In this document: piece after piece, positions 10,552 to 22,247 of the stretch
Position numbering within the stretch: the stretch's first letter is position 1
How the letters are laid out: every line of letters begins with the position of its first letter
DNA from: Mactromeris polynyma
Lineage: Eukaryota; Mollusca; Bivalvia; Venerida; Mactridae
DNA: 64,000 nt
Assembly (NCBI GenBank): GCA_032209605.1
Contig: JASFXZ010000010.1
Span: 10,189,385 to 10,253,384 of the forward strand
Direction of reading: 5' to 3'
Translations under genes and position numbers: made by a program
Notes under the pieces: generated by a model
Database searches by the model: none
Seen by the model: only the letters and a program-made list of their open reading frames with translations
Told to the model about the DNA's origin: nothing

Positions 10552-12677
10552 AGCCCCAGTCAACTTACCTGTTACTATGGTGACACGGTCGAGGACGACG
10601 TAGGGGCCAGTTATTGTACAGCATTATTCTTATTCAGGACCTGTGAAATATCTTGACGTGTTACTAGTCTTTAGAAAATGAACTTTTTTCTTCTGGGATT
10701 AATATGCTGAAAATGTAATTAGTTATAATAATAATTAGGATTTTAAATTATAGTTTGTTATGTTTTAATTGTTAAATTGAACCAATTTAGTCAATACATT
10801 CAGAACAGGATTGTTGTTAATAGATATATGAAATATTTAAACTTTACAGTAATATTATATTACTTAAGAATGATGATAACTGTGGAAATTTTTGTCATAA
10901 GCCTAAAAGAAAAGGCGTATAAAAGAGGCTTTGATTGCTTCAGAAAGTCATTCAGTTTATAATAGAAGTTAATGGGAGAAATTTCAAAACTAGCGTATAA
11001 AATTGAACAAACCAGTATGTACATAAAACCCTTGACACAAATGGATTAGAGGTCAGGGAGGAATTAATTTTTACCCGAGTTTAAAATCGCTAGTATGTCC
11101 GTTATGTTTACTTTTGCCTTATCTAATTTTGTCAGATTTTCAGAAGTAATTAATTAGTAATTAATTTTGTCTTAGTGTTTTTTCTGTATAAGAGTTTTGC
11201 TGTATCTGTATTTATAGTCTGTGTTTGATTCCTTGCTGGTGCGTATCACAGCTTTATGATTAGACGTCTTTAAACTTCCTGTGTGAAGTTAGACATCTAT
11301 GATGTACGGAATTCTTACACAGTCTTTTGTTTAATTGTATGTTTGCTATAGATCTAGATGTTTTAGATCTTTGTAAAACTGTGTGTTAAATAAGTTATTG
11401 TACTTTCCATAAAAACTGAAAAAATACTACTTTTTGATCAAATGTCCAAAAAATTTGTTTATACAGAATTGTGGAAATTATCAAGCTAGAAAGTTAGATG
11501 AATTTGGCTATGTTTGCTTTGTCCATGGATTTTATATTTATTGAATTGAACTTGAATTTTAAGTTATATGGTTAGAGTATTAAAAAAAATGTATGTTTTT
11601 CCTTTTGACGTTGTTCATTTTTGGTTGAATTCTATTTATGATAATACATAATTATTGTTATACTACTACTTAATATGTACATTTTAAATATGTTGTCGCA
11701 TTAATTCATGTTGGTTGAAGATGTCAGCTATATACTTCTTGTGTAAGATATATTTATATATTATATAAATGACTGTTCAATCATTTTATGGGAATTCACA
11801 TGCTGGTTCATGGTAATTTATTGTTGTTATCCATCAAAAGTCTTAGGCATTTTAATTGCTCATATTGAAAAAAAATATTACTGCTAGTGGCAAAGAAGTT
11901 TAAGAACCAGTAAGTTCAGTGCAAAATCCTTCAAATTTATCATTGCTTCTTCACGTTGTGATAAGTGGTTTATTAAGAAATTTTCCATACTTTGAGGAAT
12001 TTTTGTTAATCGATTGATATTTCAGAATATTACTCTTGTAAAATTAAGTTTTCTTTCTTTTACTTACCAGATAACATTTTTCATTTTATGTACAAATGTT
12101 ATTGTGATATCATAGGAATTTCTCAAATTTTACTTTTATTGCCTTATTCTCTTGGCAAATTTAATGTATCATGGTTTTAATCTGGTTCTGAGGTAATGAA
12201 TAACAGTTCTGAGACCAGTCTATAATTCCAGTTTCTGATTGGTTTGTTTTTAGCAATGTCTTGAAATTGACCAATGACAAAGCTGCATTCTGAGACTGGT
12301 CTCCTAACTCAGTTTTATAACTTCAAAACCAGATAAAATTATGAAAAATATTGGATTTATTATATCATTCATTGAACGCACATTCAGATTGGTGTTTGGT
12401 TTAAAATCCATTTCTGTACATAAATAGATCATCAAAATCTCATTCATTTTGTATATAAAACATTTTCATGTGTGTAAGCATTATTTCAGGGTTTTTTTCA
12501 TTGTTTATGTTAAAACTGGTGTTTATTTTTTTTATTTCGTATTGTCCCTAAGGGTGCATAATAATAGTTAATTCACACATGCCATACTTGATATTGTTAA
12601 AATCAGAGAAAAAACTTACATATAAACCATATTTTCTTTTAGGCAAAACATTACTTGGAGTAAACATGTCTAATAAA
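10552..12677 (+). other. SELENOK 3' UTR and AT-rich downstream sequence
   Basis: AT-rich sequence follows the TAA. It contains the SECIS near 11.27 kb, and the first clean AATAAA noted after the SECIS is at 12672-12677. The UTR must extend past 11312 if the SECIS is used. An internal copy of the TTGACCAATGA repeat lies at about 12180-12325. The true 3' end is uncertain. Confidence 0.4.
11241..11312 (+). ncRNA. SECIS element (type II-like) of SELENOK
   Basis: The 5' ATGA quartet at 11256-11259 faces the 3' TGAT at 11300-11303, giving the non-Watson-Crick SECIS core. The helix TAGACGTCT (11261-11269) pairs with AGACATCTA (11291-11299) at 8 of 9 positions. The unpaired AA(A) is at 11272-11274. 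An extra mini-stem CTTC/GAAG encloses a CTGTGT loop, the form II apical shape. The lower stem is weak by eye (CGTA/TACG). It lies about 714 nt after the Sec UGA in the same transcript, as expected for 3'-UTR SECIS elements that recruit SBP2/eEFSec. Confidence 0.85.
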
Positions 12678-15600
12678 CGTTTTGAGTCAGATTGAAATAA
12701 TGACCATTAACTGTCTAGAATTTGGAAATAATTTGGCTACTGTTAATAATTGTAGTTAAAATGCTAATATTTTTCTTTTGGACAATCTGGTGATTACAGT
12801 ATGAGAAATGGATTGGAATATGGTATCAATCCTAATTCAATGTCATTATAAGTAAGCGCTACTGCCAATTAGATTTTTTTTGTTCTTAACAAACCGTCAA
12901 TATTTTACACTGTAAACATTTATTATTGTACATTTTGCTGCATTGAAATCCTTTTGTTGATTTGTTTATGTTGATGGATGTTTTGTTGTAATAATTACAT
13001 TGATAACTTTTGGTTGTCATGGAAACTTAAGTCAGTGACAAAACAGGAGATAAAATTTATGCAGTCAGCTGAAGGAATTATGATTTTTCGGTATGATTAT
13101 GATTTTATCCATCTCCTCAGAATATCAACATGTGAAAGATTTCAGTTATTCATTATTTGCTATCAGTGTGTGTATGACTAAGAAATGCATCTTGTTAAGA
13201 TTGTATTCATCACATGTAATATTTTATGACAAAAATGAGAGTAAAGGGGTTAAAAAATATCTGTGTTGTTTTCTTTGGTGGATTCTTTAAAACGATACTT
13301 TGAACTAACGTTGTGTCTTTGGCGCTTCTAAAGTTTCTGTTGTTATCGCTATTTTTTTTTTTTTAGAGTGAACTACCGTCAGTACATGTACAAAAGAAAC
13401 ACAAATGATTCATTAACTTGACTTACTACTCGAGGTAATGAGAATACACAAATACTCAATCTGAACTTAATTGGCCCCCACACAGGTGTAAGAGTTTCAT
13501 CAATATTAAGGCATGCGATCCATTGAACAAAGATATGTCGAGCATCTTCAACAAATTCATAATATTTGCATTTCTCATATTATATGATGACTAATTTACT
13601 GAAGTTTAGTGCAAAATCCACTTCTGTTTTGAATTAGAAAGGTTGGCCAATATACTTAGAAAATATTGGATTTAATGATACATGGTGCAATAGGAACATT
13701 GGGGTTTACCTTGAAAGATAGCGAAGATGGACACATTACCTCTACAATATCTGTATTGAGTGATATGTATTGAGATGTATACATGTAAGTTTGTTAGTAA
13801 AACGGTACCCTGGCGCGTAACTACATGAAGCAAAACTCACTAACAGCCAGAGATATTCGTACACGTGCCTTGAAACAGTAAGTAGTTGAATGGTTTAGCA
13901 GCTTTTTCCGTGATACTCAGTTTCTGTTTGCAAGATTAAATACTTATTCTTTGAGCATCTTACAACTTTCTCAAAAGAATCAAACTTGGAGAACGAATGA
14001 CTTTACATACACAACACGTATCTATCGTAACATCACAGAGAACATACTGTCAGGCCGAGGTTTTCATATTCACTTTCTGTGTGGTCAACACTGAAAAAAG
14101 GGAAGTAAGCATGAAAGACTTACTGTTTAGTTCAGATTTATTTTTATTTAACCATCACAAGCCCAAGGGAAGTAAGCATGGAAGACTTACTGTTTAGTTC
14201 AGAATTGTTTTTATTTCACCATCGTAAGACCATCCATATAAAATATTGCGGAATAGTACTCCTGGCCCACACTCTGAATTGGACTCGAATAAACTTTTCT
14301 CGCAGGAGATTTTCGTGTGGAAAATGTATAACAAACAACCTACCCACTAGAAGTAGGTAGTCAAAAATAGCCACTGGATAATTAAAGCGCAAAACTAGCG
14401 ATATGTTCGACAATTAGCCTAATATTCTGGAAATAACTACTTTTATACGACAGTTGAATACGCTCACCAAATTATTTGCTTATTTATCAAATCTGGCAAC
14501 CAAACTAGTGCCAGTCTACCAACCTAGACCCTAGGACCAATAATTATATACATGTATTGGTTCCAGTTTTACCAAATAATTTGGGTAAGAGCACCGTAAA
14601 CCAACATTTTTTAGGCTGACCCAATGTAGTTTATCTATTAAATATCAGAGTGTTAATCTTCTACAGCTAAATTACTGATCAATAAATTATAGACAATCTA
14701 AAAGACTACTCATGTTAACATGTTTAATAAATTACTCCATATGTTAAGATTTGTGAAAGTATGTTGTTCTGAAGTGCCGAGTCGTGTCACGGACCTATCT
14801 TGGTTATATCATACAATGTATATGCGATCAATCTCTAAACAGATTTATGAAGCGGTGGTATACCAGTAAATACGTTATTTTATAATGGGGCTTTAAGTTC
14901 CCTAAACAGCCATGGTCATGTAGTGACATTTCCAGTTATCAGAGTGGAGGAAGACCTATGGTGCACAGCTCTACGGAAGCGCAGGGGGACATTTTTGATT
15001 TAACAGTTTTTATAAGTTATTTGTCGTACATAAAACTAAGGGAAACTTATATCCGGAAAAAATATTTCGACCGCCCAAATTTAAACAAATTCTACTTATT
15101 GATGTCATCCAGAAATGAACACATTATAAAAGGTCTTGCTATGTTTATATACTTTGCCTTAAAGCTAAGATCGTCAGTTTTATAATATGTTCTCTAACTT
15201 GTTACATTTGTATGTAAATTTTATGCAACTTGTTTGTATTTGTATGAAGTGTTGTTTGTTGTGCATATATACAGGTAGCTTGTTAGTGTTTGTATTTATA
15301 CATGTCGCTGGTTTATATGAAACTTTGTTGTGTGTGCATGCGCATGTAGCTAGTTTGTTTTTTGTGCTGTGCATATGAGCGAGGTTGTGGTATGCTTGTA
15401 TTTGTGGGTGGACTTGTAACATGTCTATATTTGAATGGTTATATGTAATTTGGTAGTATTAGACCATGTATGAAGCGTGTTTGTATTTATATGTGTACTG
15501 CCATGTGAACTTGTTTGTATTTTTTTATGTATATATGTTCATTGCTGATGTATGGGCTGGTGGCCTGAATCATCAAATAAAGAATTGAATTGTCGTAAGT
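12678..15600. other. Intergenic, AT-rich, no gene recognised
   Basis: No exon chain or domain signature is visible on either strand. The open frames at 12978-13290 and 13997-14360 lack family features. A 67-bp tandem duplication occupies 14100-14230. The 15187-15530 stretch is a degenerate T/G-rich tract rich in 'cttgtttgtatt', the source of opposing spurious frames there. Confidence 0.45.
14100..14230 (+). repeat. 67-bp tandem duplication
   Basis: 'gggaagtaagcatg(a/g)aag' followed by 'acttactgtttagttcag' starts at 14100 and again at 14167. The copies differ at a few positions. Confidence 0.8.
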
Positions 15601-15624
15601 AAAACTGTTTAGTCAAAAAGGTAC

Positions 15625-15790
15625 ATCCAAGGTTTCCGTACACCTGGGTAAAACCACCAACTTTCACATCAATACGGCTTCTTCACTGACAATGTTTACA
15701 TCCCGGGTCGGATTCGAACCCGCAGCGATGACAGGCTAGTGACTTGAAGCCGGCGACCATAACTCAGTAATAGACCACATAGACCCCTAA
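15625..15790 (-). repeat. tRNA-derived SINE, minus strand
   Basis: On the minus strand the B box GGGTTCGAATCC lies at about 15709-15720, and a degenerate tRNA head covers 15710-15790. Downstream on that strand is a core reading 'ggtggttttacccaggtg', seen as 'cacctgggtaaaaccacc' on the plus strand. That core resembles the central domain of mollusc SINEs; the resemblance is from memory. Confidence 0.55.
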
Positions 15791-16785
15791 TGAATACGTT
15801 ATGATGTAGTACTGGCAGTAGTAGAGGCGCATGTACATGTGTTTCGGTAAAACAAAATTATAGCCATTTCGTCGCCTTTTTTCCAGAACCCCGTAAACTC
15901 AATTTTTGGCGGTTTTGAGTATTTGTATTTGGTATTGTTGAAACCGTCTTTCCGAGCTCTTTCTATCTGTTCTACTTATATTGTTCTGAAATTCACATAA
16001 CTTAAATAAAATGCAGTTCCATTACCCCGTATGTAACAATTATCTCAAGACGTAAAACATTAAAGTTGTTTTTCTCAAAAAGACGAAAAATAAGTTAAGG
16101 GGTTCTGGAAATAATGCGACGATTTCTTACGTGTACTTCATTAATGTTTAAATACTTACATCAAGCAAGCTAATTTCGACTTCAACACTTATTTTCGTCC
16201 TAATTTCTATATTTTGTGCGTCAGGAATTTGAACAAACACAGCTAGACCAAAATCAGATTTCCCCAATATTTGGTCTCCGTTTTTTGTCAGTCAATTAGG
16301 TATAAAATAATATGTACATTAATATTTAGGGATACATAGGTAGGTGGTATGTAAATATTGGCCTTCAATTCTCCATTGATATCTTTAACTTTATACCCAC
16401 TATCTATAATATTATTAAAATCTCGACTTAATCCTACTGTTTGATTGTTAGCGTATTGCGGTAAAGCGATTTTATAGAGCTAGAAGCCAATTATGTAGAA
16501 TAAAATGCAGGAAACATGATCGGTCCATGATTTTTTTTGTGGTTGGAAAATTAACATCCACACTTTCTAAATTTATGATATTCACCTGCCATTCGCTGAC
16601 TCTGTTTGTCCAGTTATGGGGTAGTATGTCCTAACTCTGAATGAGGCATACTTGTATATTCTATCTGACATACTTTGACGGAATATATTTATCATATTTC
16701 ATGCAAAGTCATTTTTTCCTTCAGATCTGTGCCCGGTATTATATCGGTTACTTACACTCAGCACTCTAACATCAAGTCACCAGAT

Positions 16786-16861
16786 CGAGGGTTCAGCGCA
16801 AGACTCTCCTAACTTCTATGTATTTATATAGGAGTTAGTATAGTCTTGCACTGAACCCTCG
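16786..16861. repeat. 76-nt foldback hairpin, copy A
   Basis: Outer arms 16786-16804 and 16843-16861 are inverted repeats with one C/A mismatch in 19 pairs. An inner stem (CTAACTTCTAT/ATAGGAGTTAG) closes a short AT loop. A 4-bp direct repeat AGAT flanks the unit exactly (16782-16785 and 16862-16865), consistent with insertion. Copies B and C are at 30092-30171 and 45125-45198. Confidence 0.85.
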
Positions 16862-17188
16862 AGATGTGCTCTTATGAGTGTGATAATGACTCATATCGAG
16901 TGTGAAAAATGTATGGTAATGTAAATTAAGTGCTGAATATTATTTGAGACCGATTTTCTCAGAGATTTGAGTGTTATATGAGATCTGGGAGTAATTATTA
17001 AGTCTTGAGTGTGGAGTGTAGCACTCAGAGCCAATAAATACTCCCATATCTCATAATTATAATAAAATCTCAAAGAAAATGGACCAAAAATAATATTTAG
17101 CACTCAATTGTCACTTTCAAGCACTTTCCGCACTCAAATTTTCGCTATCAGTCTCATAAGAGTACATTTTGTGATTTGAGTGCTAAGT

Positions 17189-17468
17189 GTAAGTATTCGT
17201 TATTATCCCGGGCCCTGTAAGTATTCGTTATTATCCCGGACACTGTAAGTATTCGTTATTATCCCGGACACTGTAAGTATTCGTTATTATCCCGGGCCCT
17301 GTAAGTATTCGTTATTATCCCGGACACTGTAAGTATTCGTTATTATTCCGGACACTGTAAGTATTCGTTATTATCCCGGACACTGTAAGTATTCGTTATC
17401 ATTCCGGACACTGTAAGTATTCGTTATTATCCCGGACACTGTAAGTATTCGTTATTATCCCGGGCCCT
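17189..17468 (+). repeat. 28-bp minisatellite, 10 copies
   Basis: Ten head-to-tail monomers of GTAAGTATTCGTTATTATCC plus an 8-nt tail start every 28 bp from 17189. The tail alternates between CGGACACT and CGGGCCCT. Copies are nearly identical, so expansion is recent. Every monomer begins with GTAAGT. There are no variable spacers, so it is not a CRISPR array. Confidence 0.95.
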
Positions 17469-17790
17469 GATTCATGCGGAAAGTTGTCAGTTGCTTGCGG
17501 AAGAACAGGATAGTACTGGTTGGTAAACCAGGAACACTGGTTATGTGATTACTGGCCATCGTACATTGCTGTATGCAGTACAGTAAAACCTCAATAATAA
17601 GACCACCCTTTGGGACCCTTGAAAACTGGTCTTAATATTGAGGTTGTCTTGACATTGACGTTGAATAAAGAGCAAAACAGTGAAAATGGACTTGTAAATT
17701 GTGTTCTTCATTTTGAGGCGGTCTTTATGTGAGGTTTAACTGTACAGTATAATACAGCGTCAAACTCCGACCCACAAAACAAATGATAGG
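17469..17790 (+). repeat. SINE fragment interrupted by a TA-flanked MITE
   Basis: 17469-17578 contains the SINE core 'gttgtcagttgcttg' and 'agtactggttggta'. 17745-17790 carries the SINE tail 'gcgtcaaactccgaccc'. Between them 17581-17742 is a complete CAGTAAAACCTC...GAGGTTTAACTG element flanked by TA on both sides. The order shows the SINE arrived first. Confidence 0.7.
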
Positions 17791-18099
17791 ATATAAAATG
17801 ATTACGTGGGAATTGATTTTCTATCATAAATTTATTTTCCACAGATTTCCCCCGGAGTCCAGGTAACTTTCAATTTCTAGAGACCAGCAGTTGGTAGTTG
17901 TTAGAAGACGGTAGTTGTTCGGAGGTCGGGTTACGAGCGTATTGTTTTGACGAGAAGTTTCGAAACGAAATTTTCGATAATGCATCATGTTCTTTATTTC
18001 AAAAGATATGTCACTTAAACAATTTTTTTCCTTGTATTTTGAAGTTTAACACGAAAAATGTTTCCTTTAAAGAAAGCACTTTAGTTTCAAATTGAACTC

Positions 18100-21000
18100 G
18101 ATTAATTCAAAACGATTACTAAAATGGAACGTGAGTAACGTACACATCTTAAGTGATAAACAGCGATGACAATAATAAACACGTGAAAATTCAATCGTGA
18201 CTTAATCATGCTTTGAAACTGTAAAAATACATTATCTACTTTGAGAACAACAATTTATGTCTTTGATTTAATATTATGTTGTATTTTCTATGTTTGATTT
18301 GTCTTCTCATAAACAGTTTGTGGTCTTCAAAGCCGGTTTAATGAGCAGCTTGAAATATCACTTGTATATTTGTTCGATCTGAAGATTTCGCCAATATGGT
18401 AATATTCAACTGGCTATTCAATGCACTCGTCGAGTTGATGAGTATATTTAGATAAGGAGAGTAAATAATTACTTAACAGCCGGTATTTGTTCAAGGAATT
18501 TTTCTTAATTTCACTACTTCGGTTGTTCATATTTGATGTCTCTATTATTTCAAAGATTTGTGATTGATAAATCTTTGTATAACGGAAAGTATTGACTATA
18601 ATCTTATCGTCCTGACGTGGTCACGTGGACATTGTTTGGAAAACGTTGGAACTATACTGTGGCCAATTAGCGGCGGATGTTAAACTATATTATGTACACA
18701 TGCTCTTAAATTTCATGGATTATAACAGTTATGAGTGTATTTATTAATTTCTAAATTTATGTGAAAATTTCCAAAATTTGAAAATAAGAAAATCGAAGTT
18801 TTTTAATGGCATCAGCATGATTTTGTATTCTTACTGTTTTGAAAAAAAAATATTTTACTGGAAGGTAGATTAATGTTTTGATAATTTAGTCAACTGGCAA
18901 TAATATGTGTCTCTGTCAACGTGCTGGATTTATTCGTTAAATGATGGAGAAGTGAACACAACTTGGACATAAAAAAACTCGAAACAGTAACAGGTGGACA
19001 CGAGGTAAGGCATAAATGTTTGAAGTTTTTTTTTAAATGATCGTTAAATAAAGTAAATTTCAATATGTTGTGATGAATAAGTAATCTTTGCGATTACAGG
19101 TGCTTCGACTAACCATATTGCATCTGTATGATGAAAGAATATGCCGTACGGGTTCTCGGGACAACACTTGATTAAAATATTTAAATTTAGACGATGCAGG
19201 AAAAATCGAAAGCCTGTCTCGGACATATGAAATTATCGTGTACAGACCAATTGCATTTCAATTGGTAGCAGTATTGTGGCAATGATATTATAGCTAGACC
19301 TCATTTTATTTCCTATTTCGCCCTTATCATACTAACGCAGCTTTTATAATCACGTGGTTATAATGTGACGTCATCAATCAAGACTGATTATCAATAACAC
19401 ATGAATATTTTTTATTATCAAATTTACAATTTGTAATTAATTGTTTTCATGTTTCCGATACCAAAATATGGTTTTTCATGTCCTGTTGTGACAATTTATG
19501 TCAAATTTTATAGACTATTATGTGTTACATTTATGACTATTTTTAATTGAATTCGTTTCTTTTACTGGCAAAATATCACCTGCAAGGAAAATCATTCTTG
19601 CTTTCTGAGTAGTATGGGATTACAGTTAAATTCCAGCTAAGCAAATTCTGAAGTACGATTTACCAAAGGCAACATTGTGTAGCCGTCGTATGCTTTACCA
19701 AAGGCAACATCAGTGTGTAGGCGTCGTATGATTTACCAAAGGCATCATTGTGTAGCCATCGTATGATTTACCAAAGGCAACATTGTGTAGCCGTCGTATG
19801 ATTTACCAAAGGCAACATTGAGTAGCCGTCGTATGATTTACCAAAGGCAACATTGAGTAGCCGTCGTATGCTTTACCAAAGGCAACATAATTGTTGCATA
19901 ATTCCAAAGTTGCACAATGCCCATGCAGATCTACCACATTAGGTAAACGTATTTGGCTTTGTCTAACAATTTCTTTCAATGTTAGAAATGAACTATAAGT
20001 GATCATTCTACGTATTATGTTAACCTGAAAATGCAACATATATTAACCAATTTACTTTGTAAGAAAATTGCATTGCCCCGTGAAATAATTTTTTGCCATC
20101 TAAATATTTTGCTCGCAGAAATATCAGATTAGACAGTAAATATACATTTGTATACACAATTTTACTATCGTAAACTATAACTGACCCCCAACACAGAATA
20201 GATCAGCAATGCAATTAACTCTAGCAAAAAAACTAGACACGACAGAAAGAATATGTCAGAATTTATAAAAGATAACATTGAAACCGATATTCCACTTAAA
20301 AGATCCTTTAAAACACGCAAACGTCAAAAGCAATCTGTCATTTCAAGTAAATGGGTGCGATTTTAATTTCGACTCATTTAGGCAACATTAAATCTGAATT
20401 TGTCTTCAGAACAACTCGGTGATTCACACATTTGTATGTAAGTATGTATTTTCGTACGATTTGTTGTCACCTTAAGAATCGGTTTCGTATTTGTTTTTTG
20501 TACTTTTTGTCAATTTAAGAATCGGAACGATGGCAAAATTATTATAGATGCATATCTCATTTATAAGCCATCTGTATAAATGGAACTGAATATATTGTCA
20601 TATTGGAGTTGTTGGGGATTTTAGTGCACAGGAAATTCCTATTCGCTATATCGTCTGTCAAGTTTTGTTGCGTGGATTTTATTTTGTAGTTAAGGCATTT
20701 ACGGCAAAATTATTGAAAGGTCTAACAAGTTTTGTTTGTGAATCTATTGTACAATACGGTACGTTCAATGCAAACTCTGTCAAGTTATATAAATGAATTC
20801 AGTGCATAGTAAATGTACTTTCATTGCATGATATATTAAGTTTGGTCATGGCATCATGGCGTTTGGTCATGACGTCAAAACTTGTTTCGCATTTGATGAG
20901 TAGACTTACAAACCTATTATATATTGATATTGTGAAATAGTGAGTTCTTTCCTCTTGATAAAGGCCTAGTGTGGCCGAAATATTGAGATTGAGTGGATTT

Positions 21001-21859
21001 TTACATCAGACATTACATTGATCCCCTTTTGGGGATATTTCAACAACAAATTATATTATGTTTGTTTGTGAATTTAGTCCACGTTCTCTAAATCATCTGT
21101 CAAGGTTTGTAAAATTTTAAAAACAGTGGATACTGAAATACGGGTTTTAAACAAACAACGGTGCGACTTGCTTTGTTTTTCTTGATTGAATACAATTACA
21201 TATTTTCGCTTAACAGTCAAAAAGACGATTGGCTTGTCCTATTGTTTAAGTACAAGAAAATGTATCAAATTTCATATACTAATATCTTGAACTTACTTTA
21301 TAACCGATGTATTGTATTACCTTCGAGTAACTTCTTGTTTTTAAATACATATTTCATTGTGTTAGTGTTTTCTTTGGATCTTTTCGTTAATAATGTTCGA
21401 TTGTTTCAATGGACATAATTGAGATTAAAAAGCTAAATGAAATTATTATAAGTCATTAATAATTATGTATATCTTTGAATATTTTGGATAGTTTATTGAA
21501 TTGTCTTGCAAACTTCTTTGTGAACTTATTTCTCTTCTTCGATTAAGTGATTGTTATAAGGGATTTTTTAAAACCAGCCAGATGGCTTATCGGAGAATTA
21601 CAGACATTGGGAAATCATAACAACGAGTGTCCGACTTCGTAAATACGTGTATATATGACAGAAATATACGACTCATTACATACATAGCCGATTGCAAATC
21701 TTACATCGTAATAATTGAATACAAAATAATGAGTATAGTAGAAACATGGGTGCAACTTCTTAATGACCACAAAATAGATGTTGTGTTATATACTTGTTAA
21801 ACTATGATTCATAACAAATGGTAACATATATGAGGACATAACACATTCAAATAACAAGA
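18100..21859. other. Intergenic region upstream of the candidate CNBD2 first exon
   Basis: AT-rich sequence with no exon chain recognised. It holds a 35-bp tandem array (19659-19888) and two perfect TGACGTCA sites (19366-19373, 20870-20877). The 85-codon frame at 21161-21418 has no recognisable features. Confidence 0.4.
19659..19888 (+). repeat. About 35-bp tandem array, 7 copies
   Basis: Seven copies of TTTACCAAAGGCAACATTGT followed by 'gtagccgtcgtatga' occur with small substitutions and indels; the last copy is partial. The array is non-coding. Confidence 0.9.
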
Positions 21860-21962
21860 ATGGAATTACAAGAGAAGATGACCAGTAGTATTGAGAGTCA
21901 GAGAGAAGTTATATCGAGTCAGTATCCGGTGATCGAAAGTTCACATGAATCTGTGTTTAACG
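21860..21962 (+). CDS. Candidate alternative first coding exon of the CNBD2-like gene
   Basis: An ATG in good context (A at -3, G at +4) opens a charged 34-codon stretch starting MELQEKMTSSIESQREV and ends AAC G before GT at 21963. The leftover single base matches the phase of an acceptor at 26111-26113 (pyrimidine-rich, then cagCAG), which would enter CNBD2 exon 1 as TA CAA GAA. The joined frame is then identical to that of the main model. The product would gain 34 residues and lose MSFNVLSSSVCLPA, giving about 727 aa. The donor (GTACTT) is weak. No transcript evidence is available. Confidence 0.4.
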
Positions 21963-22098
21963 GTACTTTTCCGCTTTGTTCAATTATATTTGATTTCTGC
22001 ACGATCTAAAGCATAATTACTCGAAAAATGTAAAGAAAATACGTGCAATGTAATCATATAGGCTATATTAGCACCGCTGTACGATTTCCATCCTCTTT

Positions 22099-22247
22099 AA
22101 GTGACGTCATTTCCAGAAAACGTCACATGTGACGTCACCATGTACTGACAGTAAGCAATATTTGCCCCATATGGCAATATGAAAATAGTGTTTCCTGCTT
22201 GCAAATACCGACATCACATTTTTCGTTTTCTTGAAATGACGTCACTT
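22099..22247. repeat. CRE-containing inverted repeat
   Basis: Arms 22099-22121 and 22225-22247 are inverted copies matching at 22 of 23 positions. Each arm contains a TGACGTCA site, and a third site lies in the 103-bp spacer. This could be a small foldback element that carries its own CREs. Confidence 0.75.

Larger units (their letters stand above)
19366..22244. promoter_or_regulatory. Cluster of five perfect CRE palindromes (TGACGTCA)
   Basis: TGACGTCA occurs at 19366-19373, 20870-20877, 22102-22109, 22130-22137 and 22237-22244. I noticed no other full 8-mer elsewhere in the window. The CRE is the CREB/ATF binding site. The last three flank the 3' side of the candidate first exon at 21860-21962, inside what would be CNBD2 intron 1. 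Regulatory use is inferred. Confidence 0.5.

Noticed and set aside
15180..15422. Opposed 80-aa and 63-aa frames
   Set aside because: Both are translations of a degenerate T/G-rich repeat ('cttgtttgtatt'), not genes.
17189..17468. Regular repeat that could be mistaken for a CRISPR array
   Set aside because: Monomers are directly adjacent with no unique spacers, and the genome is eukaryotic.
21161..21418. 85-codon hydrophobic frame
   Set aside because: AT-rich codon composition (Leu, Phe, Tyr, Asn) as expected from AT-rich noncoding DNA; no splice context.
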